DNA from: Eubacterium sp. | GTDB lineage: Bacteria; Bacillota_A; Clostridia; Lachnospirales; Lachnospiraceae | Assembly (NCBI GenBank): GCA_017475785.1 | Contig: JAFVEX010000004.1 | Location: 1 to 33,463 of the forward strand | DNA: 33,463 nucleotides | Direction of reading: 5' to 3' | Part shown: positions 25,744-32,214 of the stretch, in pieces | Numbering within the stretch: the first letter of the stretch is position 1 | How the letters are laid out: the number at the start of each line of letters is the position of its first letter | Notes under the pieces: generated by a model | What the model saw: the letters and a program-made list of their open reading frames with translations, nothing else | Database searches by the model: none | What the model was told of the DNA's origin: nothing | Program-made: the position numbers and the translations under genes

Positions 25744-26816
25744 ACAGTCCCGTCTCCTTTCGAATAATCTGTCCGGACAAATCTGTACCGGATAAAGAAT
25801 TCACCCGCTATGACAAACAGCATGATGCTTCCCTGGATCATCATTGCCACCTGGGAAGGCACGCCCGTGATCTGCACCGCGACAGCCGACATCTGCAGCG
25901 CGCCGAACAAAAATCCGACCAGAAGGCAGATCAGCGGATTCAGTCCCGCCAGAAATGCCACGACGATGCCTGTATAGCCTGCGTTATTTGGCATATCCGC
26001 CTGCACGCGGTGAATGATGCCGGCGACCTGGGCAAATCCCGCCAGACCCGCAATCGCGCCGCTGACGCCGAGCACCATCGGAATATTTTTCGCGACAGAC
26101 ATTCCCGCATACTTTGCCGCGCGCGGACTGCGTCTGATGACTTCCATCTGATAACCCCCTGTGGTCTTTGTATGGAACAGATGCAGACCGGCCGCAAGGA
26201 GGATCACAATAATTAGGACGGAGTTGATGCCGGTGTTTCCGATGTCCGGCAGCCAGTACCGCTCATCGATGATTCTCGTCTGTGCGACCATCTGATTCAG
26301 CATTTTCCAGGGTCCGTACATCAGGTAGTTCAGCACATACAGGAAAATGTAATTGAGCATCATAGTCAGAATGGTCTCATTGACATCCCAGAATGCCTTG
26401 GGAATCGCTGCAATCAGCGCCGCTGCCGCCCCTCCGAGCACGGCCGCGATGAACATGCCGATGATTTTCAGAAGCGGCGGCATGGCCGGTCCGTAGAGCG
26501 CGAAACCGATGCAGAACACCGCGCCGAGCGCATACTGACCTTCCGCGCCGATATTGTTCAGATTCATGCGGTACCCGAATGCCACCGCCATGCCCGTCAG
26601 CATCAGCGGGATCCCGGCTTCAATACTCCGCCTCAGGCCGCTTGGGGAACAGATCGTCCGCAGCATTTTCCCATAAACCGTAAACGGGCTGAAACCGACG
26701 ACCGCAAGAAAAATACCGCAAAAAACCAGCGCCAGCAGCACAAACAGGACAGGGTTCAAAATGCGGTACCAGGCCGCCACACTGGTTCGCTTACGAATTT
26801 GGATACGACTTCGCAT
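25740..26816 (-). CDS. BMP-type ABC importer permease 1 (NupP/YufP-like)
   Basis: The second membrane subunit, 358 residues. A basic N-terminus (MRSRIQIRKRTS) is followed by about nine to ten membrane segments. The typical motifs AFGYRMNLNNIGAEGQYALG, DVNETILTMMLNYI, SPRAAKYAGMSV and VAFLAGLNPLICLLVGFLF identify the NupP-type partner. It starts 6 bases after the ATPase stop and overlaps the next permease gene. The order ATPase, permease 1, permease 2 is that of nucleoside importers of Firmicutes. Confidence 0.93.
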   Translation of the reverse strand: MRSRIQIRKRTSVAAWYRILNPVLFVLLALVFCGIFLAVVGFSPFTVYGKMLRTICSPSGLRRSIEAGIPLMLTGMAVAFGYRMNLNNIGAEGQYALGAVFCIGFALYGPAMPPLLKIIGMFIAAVLGGAAAALIAAIPKAFWDVNETILTMMLNYIFLYVLNYLMYGPWKMLNQMVAQTRIIDERYWLPDIGNTGINSVLIIVILLAAGLHLFHTKTTGGYQMEVIRRSPRAAKYAGMSVAKNIPMVLGVSGAIAGLAGFAQVAGIIHRVQADMPNNAGYTGIVVAFLAGLNPLICLLVGFLFGALQMSAVAVQITGVPSQVAMMIQGSIMLFVIAGEFFIRYRFVRTDYSKGDGTV

Positions 26817-26822
26817 GACCCG

Positions 26823-28436
26823 CTACCTCTCTTCCTTCCGTGATCTGTGATTGCTTTCCGGAGCTTCCTCCCGCGAAGAGATTCCGCTGTTTTCAGGACC
26901 GGTTTCTCCTGTCATGAGCCGTCCGATCTCCATGATATCCGTATCGGCAATATTGCGGATGCCCATCAGTTCGCCGTCACAGAGCACGCCGACCCGGTCG
27001 CACATCGCAAAAGTCTCCTCCAGCTCCTCCGATATAAAGATGACCGCGGCGCCCTTCCAGCTCTGCTCGGTCAGGATCTGCCGGATGAATTCGGCCGCGC
27101 CGATATCAAGACCGCGCACCGGGTAGGCGGCGATGATCAGCTCCGGATCTCCGGCGACCTCCCGCGCAAACAGCAGCTTCTGCTGGTTTCCGCCGGACAT
27201 CAGACTGACCGGATAATCCGCGCCCGCGTGCTTGATCTCATAGGCTTCCGTGTAAGCGGCTGCATCCTTCTCCATCGGTTCCTTCTGCAGGATCCCGCGG
27301 CGGCTGTATTTTTTTGTGCCATATGATTTCAGAATCAGATTCTGTTTCAGATTGAGCTCCGGCACGAGCCCCGTTGTTCCACGATCCTCCGGAATAAACG
27401 CAATTCCGTTTTCGATCCGCTGCCTGACAGAGGTCTTTGTGATGTCCTCTCCCTTCACAGTGATCGTGCCTCCCGTCACCGGCCGGAGTCCCGCGATCAC
27501 CTCAGAGAGCTCGCGCTGTCCGTTGCCCGCGACACCAGCAATGCCGAAGATTTCCCCTTTCCGGACGGAAAGTGTAATGTTTTTCAGCGCCGGCAGATTT
27601 CTGTCATTCAGTGCGGAGACACCTTCCATGGAGAACACAATCTCTTCCCCCGGCGCGCGGTCCAGCGTGCGGTGGACTGTCTCGGAGGACGCGCCGACCA
27701 CTGCCTCCGTCAGGCGCTCCACTGTCGCGTCCGCGGCGAGCATCGTATCGCCGACCTTCCCGCCCTTCAGAACTGTGATCCGGTCCGCATTGTTCATGAC
27801 CTCATTCATTTTGTGCGAAATGACAACGACCGCTTTCCCGCTGTCTGCCATGCTGCGCAGCGTGTCAAACATGTGCTGCGCTTCCTGCGGCGTCAGAACG
27901 GCTGAAGGCTCATCCAGGATCAGAATTTCCGCCCCCTGATGCAGCAGCTTCACGATTTCCACGCGCTGCTGCTCTCCAACCGAGAGCTGCCAGACCAGTG
28001 CGGACGCGTCCACGTCCAGATTGAACTTCTTCGCGCAGTTGTTGATTTCCTGCTCCATCTGATCTTGTTTCAGGAAGAATCGTCTACTGTCCGAATACAA
28101 AAGGACATTCTCCGCCACCGTCAGCGTGGGACTCAGCCTGAAATGCTGGTGTACCATTCCAATCCCAAGCGCGACGGCATCCTTCGGCGTCCGAATGTCC
28201 GTTTTTTTATCTTTATAATATATTTCGCCGCCGTCCGGACGGTAAATCCCCGTCAGGACATTCATCAGCGTGCTTTTCCCGGCGCCGTTTTCTCCCAGAA
28301 GTGCGTGGATTTCGCCGGGATAGATATCCAGATCGACGCAGCTGTTGGCCGTGACCGGTCCGAATGTTTTTGTGATCTGTTTCATCTGAAGAATAGGTGC
28401 AGCCATGTTCTTTTCCTGTGATGCTTTGTCCGACAT
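26823..28436 (-). CDS. BMP-type ABC importer ATPase, two fused domains (NupO/YufO-like)
   Basis: A cytoplasmic ATPase of 537 residues with two tandem nucleotide-binding domains, powering the importer. Domain 1 has Walker A GENGAGKST (48-56), signature LSVGEQQ (151-157) and Walker B ILILDEP (171-177). Domain 2 is degenerate: the Walker A region reads GVAGNGQRE, the signature is MSGGNQQK, and the Walker B region is IIAAYPVRGLD instead of DEPTRGLD. This asymmetry is usual for sugar and nucleoside importers. The C-terminus has an extra charged tail of about 25 residues. ATG 28436 has a weak ribosome site; ATG 28406, with AGGAAA upstream, is a possible alternative start. No purine riboswitch is visible upstream. 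Confidence 0.94.
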   Translation of the reverse strand: MSDKASQEKNMAAPILQMKQITKTFGPVTANSCVDLDIYPGEIHALLGENGAGKSTLMNVLTGIYRPDGGEIYYKDKKTDIRTPKDAVALGIGMVHQHFRLSPTLTVAENVLLYSDSRRFFLKQDQMEQEINNCAKKFNLDVDASALVWQLSVGEQQRVEIVKLLHQGAEILILDEPSAVLTPQEAQHMFDTLRSMADSGKAVVVISHKMNEVMNNADRITVLKGGKVGDTMLAADATVERLTEAVVGASSETVHRTLDRAPGEEIVFSMEGVSALNDRNLPALKNITLSVRKGEIFGIAGVAGNGQRELSEVIAGLRPVTGGTITVKGEDITKTSVRQRIENGIAFIPEDRGTTGLVPELNLKQNLILKSYGTKKYSRRGILQKEPMEKDAAAYTEAYEIKHAGADYPVSLMSGGNQQKLLFAREVAGDPELIIAAYPVRGLDIGAAEFIRQILTEQSWKGAAVIFISEELEETFAMCDRVGVLCDGELMGIRNIADTDIMEIGRLMTGETGPENSGISSREEAPESNHRSRKEER

Positions 28437-28547
28437 GCTCTTTACTCACTCTCGCGCGCAAAGCGGGCTTCGCGTCCCGTTGTGTTCTGCCTGAAATTCC
28501 GTCGTCTGATATCTGCAAAAATGACCAGGTTATTTCTGCAGTGTCCT

Positions 28548-29219
28548 CTACCGGAATTTCCGGTATTTCAATTTTATCATGGCGCGGTACAGTCCGACAA
28601 GTACAAGGCCTAGCAGGACGCCGCCAATTATGTCCGTCAGCCAGTGGACGCCGGCGAGCAGCCTCGCAAGAACCGTCACCCCGGCCAGTACCCACGCCGC
28701 GATCGTCAGAATCCGCCGCAGCGTGTCCTCCCTGATCCGCAGCTGTATCTGTGCCAGCAGTGCGCCCGCCACGCACACCGCCAGCAGCGTGTGTGAGGAG
28801 GGATATGATTTCTCCAGCCCTTCCGCCGCGTCCGTGATGACCGGCCGGCTGTTGATCGACACCTTCGACGTAAACACATATACCGCCAGCACGAGAACCC
28901 CGTACAGAATGTATAACTTCAGATCCCAGTTAACGCCGCGCAGGCTTTTTTTCTGAATCAGCTGAAAAACAGCCAGCAGCGCGACGCAGACCGCCAGCAG
29001 CAACAGCAGATAACCCAGAAGCTTGGATACTGTGTAGAATCCCTGGTGAAATCCGCCGAACAGCCTGAACACCGCCCCGTTCAGCCCGGCAAACCCCACA
29101 GACGATCCCTCCGGTCCGATCTGCCTGACATCAACAAACCTGACCAGAAGGGTAAAAAGCACATAAACAGCTGCCAAAATTCCGGTTGTCACAAACGCCT
29201 GTCTCGCCTCTTTGCGCAT
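28548..29219 (-). CDS. PAP2-family membrane phosphatase
   Basis: A membrane phosphatase of 223 residues, likely acting on undecaprenyl pyrophosphate or another lipid phosphate. About six membrane segments are visible. The phosphatase motifs are KVSINSRP (motif 1, spaced one residue short of the usual KX6RP), YPSSHTLL (motif 2, general-acid His) and RLLAGVHWLTDIIGG (motif 3, nucleophile His). ATG 29219 is preferred: GAGGAGG lies 5-6 bases upstream, whereas the longer ORF starts with a TTG inside that site. The ribosome site directly follows the stop of the LUD gene, so these two are cotranscribed. The importer ATPase follows after 111 bases. Confidence 0.9.
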   Translation of the reverse strand: MRKEARQAFVTTGILAAVYVLFTLLVRFVDVRQIGPEGSSVGFAGLNGAVFRLFGGFHQGFYTVSKLLGYLLLLLAVCVALLAVFQLIQKKSLRGVNWDLKLYILYGVLVLAVYVFTSKVSINSRPVITDAAEGLEKSYPSSHTLLAVCVAGALLAQIQLRIREDTLRRILTIAAWVLAGVTVLARLLAGVHWLTDIIGGVLLGLVLVGLYRAMIKLKYRKFR

Positions 29220-29230
29220 GCAGCACCTCC

Positions 29231-29839
29231 TCAAAATCCAAGATCTTCCTGTACCAGCACGATCTCCGTGTCCGCGCCCAGCAGATTCTCCCAGAACACG
29301 ACCAGCGCGCGGCAGATGCGTTCCGGGCTCTTGCAGTTATAGCACTTGTCGGCCTTTACCGCGCAGGGTGTCTTCACACCCAGCCTTTTGGCGTTTTTCG
29401 GCCCCGCGACGTTGCGCGCGCGGAACAGCGCGCTGTCATAATCTGGCGCAATCTTGTTCTGGCCGACAATCAGATACACCTTCTCATGTCCATACAGCGT
29501 CGACGCGACGCGGTTTCCCCTGCCGTCAATATTGATGATTTCACCTGTCTCGGCGAGGCCGTTAACAGACGAGAGATAAACCTTCGCCTGCGCAGCCTGC
29601 CCGCGGACCTGCGGAACATCTTTTCCCTCCGCGGCAGCCCGGTCATGCCAGTACACCTCGTTGTGCCCGCTCAGAAGCTCATACAGTCCCAGCTCATTAA
29701 CTGTCCTGGATCCGCCGATTCCGACGCTTGTCCCGTCAATCGACCGGTTCAGGTAATCAGCAGCCTCTTCCTTCGTCGCAAAGCAGCTTACCTTGTATCC
29801 CAGATTCTCAAGATTTGTTTTTACCGCTGTGAAATCCAT
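29231..29839 (-). CDS. LUD-domain (LutC/YkgG, DUF162) protein
   Basis: A cytoplasmic protein of 202 residues of the LUD family, whose best-known members help oxidise lactate (LutC). Markers are GIGGSRTVNELGLYELL near the N-terminus, SSVNGLAETGEIINIDGRGN, GHEKVYLIVGQNKI and RARNVAGPKNAKRL. A Cys-rich segment (TPCAVKADKCYNCKSPERIC) near residues 160-180 is shared by the short stand-alone Clostridia forms and may bind metal or an Fe-S cluster. No LutA or LutB partner is present, so lactate use cannot be claimed. GGGAGG precedes the ATG. The PAP2 gene is directly downstream. Confidence 0.9.
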   Translation of the reverse strand: MDFTAVKTNLENLGYKVSCFATKEEAADYLNRSIDGTSVGIGGSRTVNELGLYELLSGHNEVYWHDRAAAEGKDVPQVRGQAAQAKVYLSSVNGLAETGEIINIDGRGNRVASTLYGHEKVYLIVGQNKIAPDYDSALFRARNVAGPKNAKRLGVKTPCAVKADKCYNCKSPERICRALVVFWENLLGADTEIVLVQEDLGF

Positions 29840-29854
29840 TTTTTCCTCCCTATG

Positions 29855-29898
29855 TATCCATGTATATCCTGCGCGCTATCCATCTATATCCTGCGCGC
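29855..29898 (-). repeat. Two tandem 22-bp repeats just before the LUD gene
   Basis: Two 22-bp copies (29855-29876 and 29877-29898) differ by one base, with core TATATCCTGCGCGC on the plus strand. They end 15 bases upstream of the LUD start codon, next to its ribosome site. The near two-helical-turn period suits a dimeric repressor, or the copies could be recent slippage. Nothing else was recognised in the 223-bp gap except the terminator of the next gene. Confidence 0.85.
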
Positions 29899-30008
29899 GG
29901 CTCACAAAGCCCCGGATTTATCCAAAATCCCCGTGCCGCCGGAAAGTCATCTCAACAAATACAGTATTCCATATTTTAGAGAAAATCGCAATCCCGCAGT
30001 CCCCACAA

Positions 30009-30053
30009 AAATACCATCCGACAGATTCCTTCCGGAATCATCCGATGGTATTT
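30009..30053 (-). terminator. Terminator of the secreted amidase gene
   Basis: Outer arms AAATACCATC and GATGGTATTT and inner arms GATTCC and GGAATC form a long hairpin, followed on the minus strand by a T-rich run. It lies 10 bases beyond the stop. Confidence 0.85.
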
Positions 30054-30062
30054 GGAACACAT

Positions 30063-30902
30063 TTACTTAATTCTCACCTTCACGGCTTTTTTCACCTTGC
30101 TGCCGTCTGTCGATGTGGCGGTAATTTTAACCACCTTCCCCTTTCCGGCAAATTTCGCCCGGACCTTCCCAGTCGTACTGACGCCTGCCCAGCACCGGTT
30201 GCTGGTCGTCCACTTCACCTTTTTCGTGACGCCGGCATCCGCCTTCACCTTTGCCTTCAGCTGCATGGTTCTGCCCGCCCGCAGCGTTTTCTTCGAACCG
30301 GTAATTTTAATGGATGTGACGGAACCGGCCGGCTCCGCTGATGTCTCTTCACTGGGATTCGCGGAGGCAATCTGCCCGGATGCTTTTCCCTGCCATCTCA
30401 GCACTCCAAGCCAGGGGTGCGAATAATACCAGCCGGTGCTGATCTCCTTCCCGTTCTGGTCACCTTTTGCCGGGTATCCATAGTCGTGGTGGGCGCCCAC
30501 CAGCATGCTGTCTCCAAGATAAATCTCTGCGTGGCGGTTCGACGCGCCATTGTTCAGAAGGATATCTCCACGCTCCAGCCCGGCAGCAGATCCGATTCTG
30601 CTCCAGGGAATCCACGTAAACCCGGCTCTCACAAAATCAGCGGCCATGGTCTGCGTACAGCGGTCGCCGGTTCCCGTCAGCGGAAACCCCGCCTTCTCAA
30701 ATACCGTATACACACATGAGGAACAGTCATAATCCGGGTTGCCCCATCGGCTGGACATGCTGTAACCGTGCCGGTTATCCGCGGCGATTTTCAACGCGTT
30801 GACCACCGCGTCCTCCACAGAAGGCGCCGCCGCCTTCGCCGGGGTTGCGAAAAACAGTGCCAGAAAACATATCATCAGGCATTTTTTCAGGAAATGCTTC
30901 AT
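30063..30902 (-). CDS. Secreted NlpC/P60-like peptidoglycan amidase (Amidase_5 type) with Big_2 domain
   Basis: An exported 279-residue wall hydrolase. Signal peptide about 1-25 (FFATPAKAAA). The catalytic domain (about 30-172) has Cys60 (NPDYDCSSCVYTVF), His124 (NRHAEIYLG) and a second His pair at 138-139 (VGAHHDYG), and ends YYSHPWLGVLRW, as in phage-type peptidoglycan hydrolases. A short linker leads to a Big_2 (Ig-like) domain (about 195-279) with RAGRTMQLKAKVKADAG and KVKWTTSN, probably for wall binding. It has a plausible promoter and its own terminator, so it is a single-gene unit. The family could be called NlpC/P60 or Amidase_5; both cut within wall peptides. Confidence 0.9.
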   Translation of the reverse strand: MKHFLKKCLMICFLALFFATPAKAAAPSVEDAVVNALKIAADNRHGYSMSSRWGNPDYDCSSCVYTVFEKAGFPLTGTGDRCTQTMAADFVRAGFTWIPWSRIGSAAGLERGDILLNNGASNRHAEIYLGDSMLVGAHHDYGYPAKGDQNGKEISTGWYYSHPWLGVLRWQGKASGQIASANPSEETSAEPAGSVTSIKITGSKKTLRAGRTMQLKAKVKADAGVTKKVKWTTSNRCWAGVSTTGKVRAKFAGKGKVVKITATSTDGSKVKKAVKVRIK

Positions 30903-30938
30903 AAAGCAGATTCTCCATCTGTCAATTCGTCGATAAAT

Positions 30939-30966
30939 ATATTACAGATTTGTTGCTATCTTGTAA
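30939..30966 (-). promoter_or_regulatory. Promoter of the secreted amidase
   Basis: On the minus strand, TTACAA (30961-30966), a 16-bp spacer and TAATAT (30939-30944) precede the gene by about 36 bases. It lies between this gene and the divergent small membrane-protein gene. Confidence 0.55.
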
Positions 30967-30975
30967 CACTTTACC

Positions 30976-31449
30976 ATGAATTTCTCCTTCTTTCAACCGG
31001 TTTATCGCTTTCGGTCCCAGTTCTTGACGGATTTCTCTAAATCTTCTATCATGAACCCTATGAACCAATTTATGCACAGCAGAAAATTCATCATCACACT
31101 GGTCTTTGTGCTGACGCTGCTCTCCTTTTCCACCGCAAACTGTGTGCAGGATCCTGACATCAGTTTTGCCGTACAGGAACACCGGGCATCGCTCTTCACA
31201 GATTATATCAGTGCGCCCATTCTGCCGGTCAGCGAGGCCGAAATTGAGCGTTTCTTCTCTGCGTTTCACAACCAGGGAAGTGCCCGTGTTGTCCTCCGGA
31301 CAGGCTTTGGTCTGCTGTTTGCAATGTTTATGCTCGCTCTGCTTACCGGAGCGTTTCTCTCGCTGTCCCGGTCTGTCTGCCCGGACCACAGCGATCAGTT
31401 TTACAAATCTACGATTCACTACATCCACTGCAAAAGCGATCAGGCTTAA
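30976..31449 (+). CDS. Hypothetical small membrane protein, two hydrophobic segments
   Basis: Family not recognised. The longest reading has 157 residues, but the real start is uncertain: ATGs at 30976, 31051 and 31072 all lack a clear ribosome site. The third starts directly at a signal-like helix (MHSRKFIITLVFVLTLLSF), giving 125 residues. After a polar extracellular part with one Cys (ANCVQDPDISF) comes a second helix (VVLRTGFGLLFAMFMLALLT) and a tail ending HYIHCKSDQA. The hydrophobic/polar pattern and divergent placement support a real gene; the reverse-strand ORF here lacks such structure. It may be grouped with the two small membrane-protein genes that follow on the same strand. Confidence 0.6.
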   Translation: MNFSFFQPVYRFRSQFLTDFSKSSIMNPMNQFMHSRKFIITLVFVLTLLSFSTANCVQDPDISFAVQEHRASLFTDYISAPILPVSEAEIERFFSAFHNQGSARVVLRTGFGLLFAMFMLALLTGAFLSLSRSVCPDHSDQFYKSTIHYIHCKSDQA

Positions 31450-31553
31450 TTCATCCCCTCTCGCAGGCACAGACCGTCAAGTGGCAGGAAACGCCCGGAC
31501 AAGAACAAGAGCGTTCTTCGTTTGTTACCCGTGACGGATGTGTCCTGTAATCA

Positions 31554-31571
31554 ACCTGCTATACGGCAGGT
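31554..31571 (+). terminator. Small hairpin after the hypothetical membrane gene
   Basis: ACCTGC and GCAGGT flank a 6-base loop and are followed by TCTTATTTG. It is weak but well placed in the 176-bp gap before the next small gene. Nothing else was recognised in that gap. Confidence 0.4.
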
Positions 31572-31625
31572 CTTATTTGCGTGCAGATTTTTACGGACTA
31601 ACATATCGAACAGGAGATTTATAGC

Positions 31626-31778
31626 ATGAACCCTGATTATATTTTAATCGCATGCGTGGTAATCGCGGCTGTCGCAGGCATCTGGGGAATCCGGCTGGAC
31701 AGAAGCTCCCGGAAGCCAGATGAGAAAAACGCATCTGACAATAAGACAGCAGATAACACCACAGCAAAAAAATCATGA
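31626..31778 (+). CDS. Small single-pass membrane protein, 50 residues
   Basis: A short ORF with AGGAG 9 bases upstream. The product has one membrane helix (DYILIACVVIAAVAGIWGI) and a polar, charged tail of Lys, Asp, Asn and Thr. No family is recognised. The next small gene begins 15 bases after its stop, so the two are probably cotranscribed. A role as a small membrane regulator or subunit is possible but not shown. Confidence 0.6.
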   Translation: MNPDYILIACVVIAAVAGIWGIRLDRSSRKPDEKNASDNKTADNTTAKKS

Positions 31779-31793
31779 AAAGAGGAGTGAATT

Positions 31794-32066
31794 ATGACAA
31801 CAAATAAATCCACAAAAATAACGCTCAGCAAACCCATGATCGGTATCATCTCGGTCGCGTGCAGCCTGCTGGCCATCCTGCTTGGCTTTGTCATTCGCAA
31901 ACCGTTTATTGACGTGATAAGCGTAGGCTTCATCTTTTCGTTCATCGGGATGATTCTGTCCCTTGCCGCAGTGCAAAACACCGGCAAAAATAAGATACCG
32001 CAGCTCGCCTTCTGGCTGGGCTTCGTAAGCATGTGGATCACTGTCTACCTGGGTGCGTCCGCCTGA
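31794..32066 (+). CDS. Small membrane protein with three helices, 90 residues
   Basis: Family not recognised. After a polar N-terminus (MTTNKSTKITLSKP) three hydrophobic segments are visible: IGIISVACSLLAILLGFVI, VISVGFIFSFIGMILSLAAV and LAFWLGFVSMWITVYLG. A GAGGAG ribosome site lies 7 bases upstream, so translation is well supported. It follows the 50-residue membrane protein by 15 bases. The next gene converges on it, with a terminator between. Confidence 0.75.
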   Translation: MTTNKSTKITLSKPMIGIISVACSLLAILLGFVIRKPFIDVISVGFIFSFIGMILSLAAVQNTGKNKIPQLAFWLGFVSMWITVYLGASA

Positions 32067-32096
32067 GCAATACCCACGGAAGCAGCCGAATAGCGG

Positions 32097-32159
32097 TGCT
32101 TATCCTATAGTGGATATAGTATTTCGCTGCTTATCCCACAATGGATATATAGTATTTCA
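32097..32159. repeat. Two tandem 31-32 bp repeats before the terminator
   Basis: Copies at 32097-32127 and 32128-32159 share TGCTTATCC, ATGGATAT or GTGGATAT, and AGTATTTC. They lie in the 148-bp convergent gap, directly beside the bidirectional terminator. Function unknown. Confidence 0.8.
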
Positions 32160-32180
32160 GGGGAGCCTTCCGGCTCCCCT
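32159..32180. terminator. Bidirectional terminator between convergent genes
   Basis: A perfect 9-bp stem (AGGGGAGCC and GGCTCCCCT) with a TTCC loop lies between the convergent three-helix protein gene and the zinc-ribbon membrane gene. Modest T runs follow on the plus strand. Confidence 0.85.
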
Positions 32181-32214
32181 GTCGTTATTGCTCTTCTTTT
32201 TTTCATTCTCCTAA

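Noticed and set aside
28437..28547. Purine riboswitch upstream of the importer ATPase
   Set aside because: The gap is only 111 bp and lacks the conserved loop sequences of purine aptamers.
30922..31470. 182-residue minus-strand ORF opposite the small membrane protein
   Set aside because: It is strongly charged, has no domain or ribosome site, and overlaps the promoter of the amidase gene.
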